Assembly (NCBI GenBank): GCA_018263365.1
Contig: JAANXI010000043.1
Location: 1-19,384, forward strand
Reading direction: 5' to 3'
Source of the DNA: Fidelibacterota bacterium
Lineage (GTDB): Bacteria; Fidelibacterota; JAANXI01
DNA length: 19,384 nt
Shown here: positions 1-6,919 of the stretch, in pieces
Layout: the number at the start of each line of letters is the position of its first letter
How positions within the stretch are numbered: position 1 is the stretch's first letter
Made by a program: the position numbers and the translations under genes
Notes under the pieces: model-generated
What the model saw: the letters and a program-made list of their open reading frames with translations, nothing else
Told to the model about the DNA's origin: nothing
The model's database searches: none

Positions 1-635
1 TCCTCCTGGATCGGGCTGACACCAAGCGGGGCGCCGTCTTCACCGAAGGCGCGCTTGCGAATTTCGGTGGCGACAAATCCGGGATAGACTAGGGAGACGT
101 CCACACCAGAATCCATCAGCTCTACCCGGATTGATTCGAAAAAACCGACCATGGCGTGTTTACTGGCGGAATAGCCACTGCGGGTCGGAACGCCGGTCTT
201 TCCTGCAAGACTGGAGACAGCAACGATCAATCCCTTCGATTTTTTCAGATAGGGCAGCGCAAATTTGGTGCAGTAGACCGCGCCCATATAATTCACCTGC
301 ATCATCTCGTCGAAGCGATCCAAATCCTCAAACTCCTCAAAATACGCCCACATGGAGATGCCGGCGTTGTTGACCAGGATGTCGATTTGTCCGTACTCTT
401 CGATGGTCTTTTCAACAAGGTGACGGCATTGCTCCTTTTCAGCGACATCGGTTGGGACGACAAGCGCCCTGGCGCCTTTCTCTCTACATCTTACCGCAAT
501 TTCCCGCAAATCGTCCTCGCTTCTGGCAGCCAGGACGATTCTGGCTTGCACCTTCGCGAGTTCCAGCGCCAACGCCCTTCCGATGCCTGAGGAGGCGCCG
601 GTGATGATGATGACTTTGTAGGCGAATTTATTCAT
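1..635 (-). CDS. SDR-family NAD(P)-dependent oxidoreductase (3' end outside window)
   Basis: This is a classical short-chain dehydrogenase/reductase: a soluble Rossmann-fold enzyme that oxidises or reduces an alcohol/carbonyl with NAD(P)(H). Reading the minus strand from the ATG at 635 gives a continuous frame of 211 codons to the window edge. It carries the cofactor-binding TGASSGIG at residues 12-19, the structural NNAG at 89-92, a catalytic Ser at about 141-142, and the YxxxK pair as YSASK (Tyr155, Lys159). A PG motif follows Lys159 at the usual place. R38 after the second strand favours NADP(H), which is an inference. About 40-60 C-terminal residues should lie beyond base 1. The substrate cannot be told. 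No good ribosome-binding site sits just upstream; AAGGATGG lies about 20 bases away. The next minus-strand gene ends at 968, so it probably has its own promoter in 636-780. Confidence 0.93.
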   Translation of the reverse strand, partial: MNKFAYKVIIITGASSGIGRALALELAKVQARIVLAARSEDDLREIAVRCREKGARALVVPTDVAEKEQCRHLVEKTIEEYGQIDILVNNAGISMWAYFEEFEDLDRFDEMMQVNYMGAVYCTKFALPYLKKSKGLIVAVSSLAGKTGVPTRSGYSASKHAMVGFFESIRVELMDSGVDVSLVYPGFVATEIRKRAFGEDGAPLGVSPIQE

Positions 636-967
636 GGATTTAGAACAGTTTATCCATCCTTTTATTTGACTTTTATTTTCTCTCAGTAGTTATCAGTTAC
701 CGGATAACTTCAATTACTTTTTTGTCCACAGTTTTTCGATTTATCAGGCTTTTTCATTTCTTAAAAACGAGTGAATGATTTGTAACATCGGTTCCCTTCC
801 TCTTGTCAAGAGGAAGGGTCAGGGATGGAGTTGAGTGCTGTGCTTGAATAATAATAGTGAAACCCAACTCACCCCTTGGTCCCCTCTCTTTGAAGAGAGG
901 AGAAAGTCTTGAATGTTCTCTCTTACGTAATCCCAAATATGCGGAGCGATCGGCGGCAGTAGAATTA
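636..967. other. Intergenic region: probable SDR promoter region and palindromic repeat
   Basis: No convincing gene. Next to the SDR start is an AT-rich stretch with a 22-base dyad at 688-709 (AGTTATC, 8 bases, GATAACT). Bases 786-907 hold a hairpin-rich dispersed-type repeat, listed separately. A 74-codon reading frame across 754-978 is made of these palindromes and is not supported as a gene. Confidence 0.6.
786..907. repeat. Palindromic intergenic repeat with two perfect hairpins
   Basis: Two perfect stem-loops flank an imperfectly self-complementary middle. Stem 1 is CCCTTCCTCTT (794-804), loop GTC, then its exact 11-base complement (808-818). Stem 2 is CCTCTCTT (883-890), loop TG, then AAGAGAGG (893-900). 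The flanks GGATGGAGTTGAG and CCCAACTCACCCC also pair imperfectly, so the whole unit is one large inverted repeat. It resembles the CCCCTCTC/GAGAGGGG intergenic repeats seen in many bacterial genomes (known in general, not searched here). It could also end transcripts coming from the M2 peptidase gene. Confidence 0.7.
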
Positions 968-2788
968 TTACCCCTCAAGAGGCGGCAGCGTGTATGTGCG
1001 GCCCTCGTTCTGTTTATGTAAGTACTCCATCAACGGATCAAAGTACCGCACCATCGGTTTGGCGCTGAGTCCTTGGCCGGTAGTTTCCCTCAACACTTTC
1101 CGCCAGTCTTTGGTAGCCCCCGGCTCCAGGATGTCTTTGAGGAAATCGCCAACCTCTTTGCTGCCGTAATAGTTGACTGAATGCGGATCCTGGTTCAGGA
1201 TATTCCGTGAGATATGGTCGTGCAGCTGGAACAGTATCAGGTAAGACATGGCATAGTCATAGTACTGAGCCGCGTCGTTATTGATGTGTGTCTTCGACGC
1301 TGCATCGCAGTATTCTTCACCGCGCGGTTCCGGCGGAACGATGCCCTGATACTCACGCTTCAGTTCCCACCAGCGCGCGTTGAACGCATCTTTGGAAAGA
1401 TTTTCAGCGTATAGGTCGTTTTCGAACTCGGTCATCACGCCGGCAGACCACGGAATGAACACTACATAGTTCAGCGCCTCTTTCAGGAGTGCCTGCATTT
1501 CATCGGTTTCGGCGCTTTTTGGCAGCACGCCAACCTCGTCGAGGAACGGCTTCTGCATGGCGGCAAGCCCCATCAAACTACCGACGGCCTCGTGGTAGGC
1601 CCTGTTAGCGCCTTCCCGCAGCAGGAGTGGCACCTCCGGGTTGCTATAGGCGATAAAGTAGTAGATATGGCCTAACTCGTGATGGGTCGTTTCGTACCAC
1701 CGGGAATTCGGTACCACGCTTTGCAGGCAGCGGACATCGTCGTCCAGATTCAAATGCCAGGCAGAGGCGTGATTATTCTTTTTATAGTCCGCATCTTCCG
1801 GCAGCGGATAGAGACTCGATAGTTCCCAAAAACTTTGCGGCAGGGGTTCGAACCCCAAACTTACATAGAATCGTTCCGCCTGCTTCGGAAACCACTCGGG
1901 ATTCTTTTTCTTGAGTGCGGCATCCAAATCCATGCCTTCGACTTCCACCATAGATGCCCAGTCCTGTCCCCAGCGATTGGGCAGCCAATGGGCCGGCAGC
2001 ATCTCCGGCACTTCTTCCACACCATACTTCTCTGCCAGTTCGTAGCGGGCAAAGGTGTGAATTTCGCGATACAGCGGATACAGTTCGCGATTCATCTGGC
2101 GCATTAAGTCGGTCATCTCCTGGCGGGTCATGCCGTAATCGGAGACCTGATAGGTGAAATAATCGTCGTAGCCCAGCGCCTGCACGGTCTGGTTGCGCAG
2201 ATTCCTGAGATTGACCAATCCGTCCTTCAAAACCGCGCCGACTTCCTTGCTGGTCTGCCACGTCTCCAGACGCTTATCAAGGTCCGTCTCTTCGGTGAGG
2301 ATTTCATCGATATCGTTGGCCGAAACGGATTCCCCACCTATGGTAAAATCGTACCCGTACAGATTTTCGTTCTGAGCGGCCTCGGCAGCAATTCGCTTTT
2401 TTACCAGCTCTTCCACCGTTTGGGGATTATTTGCAGCAATATAGAGAATCCGCTCGAACTGATTAACCTGAAGTGGTGTGATCTGCTCTTTTTTCTTCAG
2501 AAATTTCTGGGCGGTCCTGATATTTTCCGCACTGCCGGTAAACCGGGAGAGCGCTTCGTTGGTCTCCTGTACGCGTTTCGCGTTGGTAGGATCACCGGGG
2601 ACGATATGCGTGTTGGCCTCCCACTCTGCCTTGGAGCTAGCGTAGTAAAGGGACTGGTATTCGTCTGTATATTCATCCAGGTAGGTTTGCGCTTCCTGCC
2701 GGACAGATGTATCCGGATTGGCTCCCGTAACCCGTGTATTTCCGGTAAATAGTATGCCGATACAGGCTAAAAAGATAACCTTCTTCAT
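968..2788 (-). CDS. M2-family peptidyl-dipeptidase (bacterial angiotensin-converting enzyme homologue)
   Basis: An exported zinc peptidase that removes dipeptides from peptide C-termini. It has 606 residues with an N-terminal signal sequence (Lys-Lys then a hydrophobic core, cleavage near residue 23), so it acts in the periplasm or outside the cell. The zinc site is HHELGH, with ligands His370 and His374, catalytic Glu371, and the third ligand Glu400 in the downstream REGAN...YHEA motif. The substrate-pocket HASAW motif is at 340-344. Lys499, His501 and Tyr509 align with the ACE residues that bind the peptide C-terminus, and Tyr512 with the transition-state tyrosine. The length matches one ACE domain. 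Asp511 sits where ACE has the chloride-binding Arg522. The ATG at 2788 follows GAGG at a 5-base spacing. It is the last gene of a GH20-DUF2914-M2 series. Confidence 0.95.
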   Translation of the reverse strand: MKKVIFLACIGILFTGNTRVTGANPDTSVRQEAQTYLDEYTDEYQSLYYASSKAEWEANTHIVPGDPTNAKRVQETNEALSRFTGSAENIRTAQKFLKKKEQITPLQVNQFERILYIAANNPQTVEELVKKRIAAEAAQNENLYGYDFTIGGESVSANDIDEILTEETDLDKRLETWQTSKEVGAVLKDGLVNLRNLRNQTVQALGYDDYFTYQVSDYGMTRQEMTDLMRQMNRELYPLYREIHTFARYELAEKYGVEEVPEMLPAHWLPNRWGQDWASMVEVEGMDLDAALKKKNPEWFPKQAERFYVSLGFEPLPQSFWELSSLYPLPEDADYKKNNHASAWHLNLDDDVRCLQSVVPNSRWYETTHHELGHIYYFIAYSNPEVPLLLREGANRAYHEAVGSLMGLAAMQKPFLDEVGVLPKSAETDEMQALLKEALNYVVFIPWSAGVMTEFENDLYAENLSKDAFNARWWELKREYQGIVPPEPRGEEYCDAASKTHINNDAAQYYDYAMSYLILFQLHDHISRNILNQDPHSVNYYGSKEVGDFLKDILEPGATKDWRKVLRETTGQGLSAKPMVRYFDPLMEYLHKQNEGRTYTLPPLEG

Positions 2789-2846
2789 AATACCTCTACT
2801 CCCGATTTAGACTTCTAATCAACGAATAATGGCATTGAACAGTAAG

Positions 2847-3272
2847 TTACTGTGCAACCGTAAATTCGCGCTCCTGCATTACTTTCCCGTCGGAATTCAG
2901 TATCTGTACCTTCCAGTCTCCCACCTTCGGAATCACCGATGTGTAGGTCCGCCAGGACGGTGACCGGCCGATATTCGCGGCAAATTTAAAATACTCCTTC
3001 CCGTTGTAGAGCCAACGAAAAGTGACCTGTTTCGGCTTACCGTTATTAAATACCCGGATATGACAGAAAGCCTGTTCGTTTGATGTGGTGAACGATCCCA
3101 CAGAATCCACCGGTTCGCGATCGACCACATCGGTGGTAAACACCATCTTTTTTAGGACCAGTGTATCCGGGCCGCTCATGTCCTGGGCTGCGAGCGAATC
3201 GGGAGCGACCTGCAGAGCAAGGCCCAGAAAAATTCCAGAGATGACTATTGCAACAGTGCGTATATTTTTCAT
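2847..3272 (-). CDS. Exported DUF2914-domain protein
   Basis: 141 residues: a signal peptide (about residues 1-29, ending in a small-residue motif before AQD) and one DUF2914-like beta-sandwich domain. Family hallmarks that I recognise are the strand RWLYNGKEY, the WRTYTSVIP motif and the closing GDWKVQI strand followed by a short GKV turn and a terminal F-T-V. DUF2914 proteins have no assigned enzymatic function. Their occurrence as small periplasmic domains suggests a structural or binding role, which is inference. The ATG at 3272 follows GGAG at 8 bases. It lies 32 bases after the GH20 gene and 58 bases before the M2 peptidase gene, so it is probably cotranscribed with both. Confidence 0.85.
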   Translation of the reverse strand: MKNIRTVAIVISGIFLGLALQVAPDSLAAQDMSGPDTLVLKKMVFTTDVVDREPVDSVGSFTTSNEQAFCHIRVFNNGKPKQVTFRWLYNGKEYFKFAANIGRSPSWRTYTSVIPKVGDWKVQILNSDGKVMQEREFTVAQ

Positions 3273-3304
3273 TAAGTGTTCTCCATCCGGTTAAGTGTTG
3301 CTGA

Positions 3305-5350
3305 TTATTTCGGGCCGGCAGCCGCCACCAATTGCTCCACTGCCGGGATGATCATAATTTCCATTTCCGCGATGGGACGTTTTGCCTGTTCGATCACTGC
3401 AAGTTGTGCATCCACCCATTGCTGCGAACGAATTGTCTTTCTCTCCAAAGATTCCAGCGCTTCCAGGCCGATGGTGGCCACCGATTGAATTTCCTTTGAG
3501 AGTGGGACAATTTCATGCAAAACAGGCGAAGTTTCCACCGTTTCCATCAGATTGCCGTGATTCATCTTCCATTGCATAAGCCAGAGCTTGATCTCCAACG
3601 CTGATTCTCGGGTCAGATTCTCCAGGTACTCATCCACCAACCAGCGAAATTCCCGCGCTACTTTGGCGTCTGGCCTGGCGGCGTCAACTGTCCGGGTATA
3701 TGGTGCATACGATGTGTACTCCTTACCCTGCTGGTGACGCGTGTATATTTTAATCGGCTCACAGATTGCCACCAGATTTTTCAGCGCGGTGATGTCCTTG
3801 CCCCGAGTCAACCGGCGCAGCATCATATCCTGATTGCGAATGTGCTGCAAGCCCAGCTCTTCCAACCGCCAACTCGTAGTTTCCAGTCTCCGGTACATAT
3901 CGAGGTTGTCTGTAATTTCCCGGGGAGACCAAAGCCGTTCAGCGATTGCAGCCGTCCGTGGCCAAATCCGGGAATCCACGTTATCCGTGGTAACGAGCTC
4001 CGCCCACATGGTGGCCTCTCCACCCAGGATGTTTTCCCGTTCTTCCGGAGTTAAATCCGAGTCGGCCGGGATGGGATCATTTTGGTAATGGAAGGAGGTC
4101 GGCTGAATCAAATCGATGTAATATCCATTGGACAGCACAGTCTGGTATCCCTTTTTCGCCGCCTCAATCAGCGCTTCTTTACCACGCCAGGAATGAATGA
4201 CGATATCTTTGGGAATGCCCGGCTGAAATATCTCGTCCCAGCCCATCATTTTTTTACTATTTCTGGCGAGGATCTTCAGGATGCGCTTATTGAAGTACGC
4301 CTGCAGTTCGTGGTTATCCTTGATATTGTTTTCCTGCATGAACTGCTGAATATCCTCGTTAGCATTCCAATGCTTGCCGTTGTTTTCGTCGCCGCCGATG
4401 TGAATATACTCATCCGGGAACAGGTCGGCCATTTCGGTCAAAAATTTATCCAGAAATTCGTAGGTGTATTCCCGCGCCGGGTTCATCACCGGGTCCATAA
4501 TACCCCAGTGACGTTCGATGCTGTACGGTCCCGGCGCGCTTGCCAGCTCCGGATATCCGACCAGCCAGCTGGTGGCATGGCCCGGCATATCGAACTCCGG
4601 TACGACTCTGATACCCCGATCGTTCGCATAATCGATGACATCGCGAATCTGTTCCTGCGTGTAGTATTTACCATCCGAACCCTTCTCATGGAGTTTTGGG
4701 AAGGTCTTGCTCTCCACCCGAAAGCCCTGGTCTTCCGTCAGATGCCAGTGCAGCACATTCATTTTCACCGCCGCCATGCCGTCCAGATTCCGCTTTACCA
4801 TTCCCACCGGCATCCAGTGGCGACAGGCATCGATTAACAGGCCGCGCCAGGCAAAACGGGGATTATCCTCAATAGTCACTGCCGGCAGATAATATCCCCT
4901 GCTGTCGGCTTCCACCAGTTGCAGAAAAGTTTCCAATCCGCGCAACGCCCCGATGTCAGTATTGGCTTTGAGTACCAGCGAATCAGGCGTCACAAGCAGC
5001 TGGTAGGATTCATCCATGTGCAGTTTCACTTCTCCCGGCTGCTGCACATCAACCGTAAAATCCACTGCCACGGAATCCGATTCAGGCGTGATTTTATCCT
5101 GGGAGAAGAACAGCCCGGTTCTGCCTGACAGACGCCGAAGTACCCGGGTAGCATACGGATAAATCCGGTCTGCGGGATCGCCGGCAATCCCCATGGTGAA
5201 ATCATCAGTGATCCTGAACTGCCCGTCCATCCACTCAACGGATTGGGGTACAGGCATCAGATTTTTGGTTGCCGGGGCGGCCTTAGCATTTGGAAACCCG
5301 AAAAACAAACAAGCAACAGAAAAAATAATAAACAGGTAAAGGCGCTTCAT
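3305..5350 (-). CDS. Beta-N-acetylhexosaminidase, glycoside hydrolase family 20
   Basis: An exported GH20 enzyme that removes terminal beta-linked N-acetylglucosamine or N-acetylgalactosamine by substrate-assisted catalysis. 681 residues: signal peptide 1-24 (cleavage after AKA), an N-terminal GH20b alpha/beta domain (about 30-160), then the TIM-barrel catalytic domain (about 165-480). Visible motifs are RGLLIDACRHW, HWHLTEDQGFR (201-211), PEFDMPGHA, and the catalytic Asp-Glu pair in HIGGDE (Asp321, Glu322). GWDEI (370-374) and GGEATMWAE (443-451) help form the active site. A helical C-terminal tail of about 180 residues, without a recognised domain, follows the barrel. The ATG at 5350 is preceded by GGAG at 8 bases. 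It is the first gene of the exported-hydrolase series; chitin- or peptidoglycan-derived amino sugars are likely substrates (inference). Confidence 0.95.
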   Translation of the reverse strand: MKRLYLFIIFSVACLFFGFPNAKAAPATKNLMPVPQSVEWMDGQFRITDDFTMGIAGDPADRIYPYATRVLRRLSGRTGLFFSQDKITPESDSVAVDFTVDVQQPGEVKLHMDESYQLLVTPDSLVLKANTDIGALRGLETFLQLVEADSRGYYLPAVTIEDNPRFAWRGLLIDACRHWMPVGMVKRNLDGMAAVKMNVLHWHLTEDQGFRVESKTFPKLHEKGSDGKYYTQEQIRDVIDYANDRGIRVVPEFDMPGHATSWLVGYPELASAPGPYSIERHWGIMDPVMNPAREYTYEFLDKFLTEMADLFPDEYIHIGGDENNGKHWNANEDIQQFMQENNIKDNHELQAYFNKRILKILARNSKKMMGWDEIFQPGIPKDIVIHSWRGKEALIEAAKKGYQTVLSNGYYIDLIQPTSFHYQNDPIPADSDLTPEERENILGGEATMWAELVTTDNVDSRIWPRTAAIAERLWSPREITDNLDMYRRLETTSWRLEELGLQHIRNQDMMLRRLTRGKDITALKNLVAICEPIKIYTRHQQGKEYTSYAPYTRTVDAARPDAKVAREFRWLVDEYLENLTRESALEIKLWLMQWKMNHGNLMETVETSPVLHEIVPLSKEIQSVATIGLEALESLERKTIRSQQWVDAQLAVIEQAKRPIAEMEIMIIPAVEQLVAAAGPK

Positions 5351-5549
5351 ACACTCAACTCCACGTTAAAAAATTATTTAATGGAAACGGAATACGCCAC
5401 GGTATCCGGTGGAAAAATTGCGCAAAATTTTCAGCCGTGAGGCCAGTATATTCATCGTATGAGATAACTATTCCGTTCCGGTATAACTAAACGGTAAATA
5501 TTAATCGATTTTTCCTCCACGGGCAATGAAAAGTACTGCTTTTCTCTGA

Positions 5550-6542
5550 TCAGGAATCCAGCGGCTGTGGCGTCAGATTTTGCTCTTCCAGCCACCGGGG
5601 ATTGAAGATCCGGGACTGGTAACGACTCCCGTGATCGCAGATAAACGTGACGATGGTTTTTCCGCTGTTCCGGTTGTCTATACCCAGCCGGTAAGCCGTG
5701 TACAAATTCACGGCAGAGGAGGTCCCGATGAGCAATCCATCATACCTCGCAATATGGTAAAGCCTATCGATCATGTTTTGGTCTGTGACCCGCATCCCGC
5801 TATCGATCCGCGCCTTTTCAAAGTTCGAAGTGAGCCGGGTTATCCCGATGCCTTCTGTTACGGAGGAGCCCTCACCGTGCATCTCACCAGTGCGAAAATA
5901 GGATAATAAGCCGGAACCCTGTGGATCGGCTAACACAACGCTTACATTTTCATCCTGTTCTTTCAGGTAATTGCTCACACCCGCAATCGTCCCGCCGGTG
6001 CCCGCCGCCAACGTCAGGATATCAATTTCATGCTCCGTCTGCTCCCAGATTTCAGTACCAGTAGTCTCGTAATGCACGCGGTAATTGGCCAGATTGTTGA
6101 ACTGATCCGCCCAAAATCCGCCCTCGATCTCCCCGGCGATAATGCGCCCCTGGTGATAGTAATGCCGTTCATCATCAAACGAGTACGAACCGATTTTCCT
6201 GATTTCCGCGCCCAGCGCTTCCAGCGTCTGAAACTTCTCATCGGATTGAGTCTCCGGCACCGAGATAATAACATTATAGCCGCGTTCGGCCGCCAGCGTC
6301 GCCAGTCCGGTACCGGTATTGCCTGCGGTCCCTTCCACTATTGTACCGCCGGGCTGCAGGTCACCGGACTCTTCGCCTTCTTTGATAATCCCTTTTGCTG
6401 CTCTGTCCTTGATACTTCCGCCGGGATTCAGAAATTCCGCCTTCCCATAGATGCTACAGCCGGTGATCTCTGAGAGAGATTTGATCCGAATGAGCGGCGT
6501 ATTCCCGACGGCGTCCCAGACTGATTCGACCTTGTCTATCAT
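5550..6542 (-). CDS. PLP-dependent cysteine synthase / cystathionine beta-synthase-family enzyme
   Basis: A fold-type II PLP enzyme of the cysteine synthase family, 330 residues from the ATG at 6542. The opening VGNTPLIRI, the PLP lysine motif NPGGSIKDRAA (Lys45), the substrate loop EGTAGNTGTGLA and the phosphate-binding GTGGTIAG are all present. The EGTAGNTG form of the substrate loop, in place of the CysK-type EPTSGNTG, and the longer C-terminus set it apart from typical CysK. It may use O-acetylserine, O-phosphoserine or homocysteine, and the exact substrate is not decidable here. An ATG at 6581 is in frame, but residues from it are encoded by a repeat-like CTTGAAAC tract and resemble nothing in the family, so I use 6542. 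No strong Shine-Dalgarno precedes either start; a TATAAT at about 6585-6590 would place transcription start close to 6580. Confidence 0.9.
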   Translation of the reverse strand: MIDKVESVWDAVGNTPLIRIKSLSEITGCSIYGKAEFLNPGGSIKDRAAKGIIKEGEESGDLQPGGTIVEGTAGNTGTGLATLAAERGYNVIISVPETQSDEKFQTLEALGAEIRKIGSYSFDDERHYYHQGRIIAGEIEGGFWADQFNNLANYRVHYETTGTEIWEQTEHEIDILTLAAGTGGTIAGVSNYLKEQDENVSVVLADPQGSGLLSYFRTGEMHGEGSSVTEGIGITRLTSNFEKARIDSGMRVTDQNMIDRLYHIARYDGLLIGTSSAVNLYTAYRLGIDNRNSGKTIVTFICDHGSRYQSRIFNPRWLEEQNLTPQPLDS

Positions 6543-6706
6543 AACCCTAAACCTTGAAACTGGATACTTGAAACTTGACATTGAGATTATAGATCATTGA
6601 CAACAGACAATGGGAGCGACACGGTTCGGAACCTGTTATCGTCTATGGCCCCCTGTCGATGGTCTTTTAAAACACAGTAACACTGAACCACTAAAATACG
6701 TCGCTG

Positions 6707-6736
6707 CTTGAACACTTGATCAATCGAGTGTTCAAG
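6707..6736. repeat. Inverted CTTGAACACT repeat
   Basis: CTTGAACACT at 6707-6716 is matched by its exact complement AGTGTTCAAG at 6727-6736, separated by 10 bases containing TTGATCAA. The right arm continues as AGTGTTCAAGTGTTCGG, i.e. a second degenerate copy. The same 9-10-mer recurs in tandem at 17610-17642, so this is a dispersed family within the window. Confidence 0.7.
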
Positions 6737-6836
6737 TGTTCGGGTAACGGCGAGTTAGGGATAATCGGGTCCAGTACTTAGGGGGCTGGTTGGTAGTACC
6801 TGCTTTAGCAGGTATTGCTGAACTTTTTACAATTAT

Positions 6837-6861
6837 AAAAAAAAGATGCCGTCTTTCGGCA
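6837..6861 (-). terminator. Intrinsic terminator of proS
   Basis: On the minus strand, 58 bases past the proS stop, TGCCG-AAAGA-CGGCA forms a 5-bp GC-rich stem and is followed by TC and then eight T residues (A8 at 6837-6844 on the plus strand). This is the standard layout of a rho-independent terminator. The surrounding AAAGATGCC sequence recurs in the glyS terminator. Confidence 0.75.
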
Positions 6862-6919
6862 AAGATAGCCTCTTTGAAAGAACGTCCTCGAATGTAGCGC
6901 TGCCAGCGCTCGGGCTATC

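Larger units (their letters stand above)
6543..6919. other. Repeat-rich intergenic region
   Basis: No gene seen. From left to right: degenerate CTTGAAAC/ACTTGAAAC units (6550-6578), a tract with GACAACAGACAATGG and CCCTGTCGATGGTC that looks like another degenerate repeat (6598-6665), an inverted CTTGAACACT pair (6707-6736), a perfect 7-base hairpin TACCTGC-TTTA-GCAGGTA (6797-6814), the proS terminator (6837-6861) and an AGCGCT-GCC-AGCGCT motif (6896-6910). Confidence 0.6.

Noticed and set aside
156..590. A 144-codon plus-strand frame
   Set aside because: It is antisense to the SDR gene, whose catalytic motifs are all in place on the minus strand.
754..978. A 74-codon minus-strand frame
   Set aside because: It is made of the hairpin repeat, overlaps the end of the M2 peptidase gene and has no protein-like features.
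4082..4837. A 251-codon plus-strand frame
   Set aside because: It is antisense to the GH20 catalytic domain; the minus-strand protein has clear family motifs.
5388..5408. Inverted repeat CGGAATAC...GTATCCG upstream of the GH20 gene as a further regulator site
   Set aside because: The arms are unequal and the spacing is not 7-2-7; similarity to the dyad operators is only partial.
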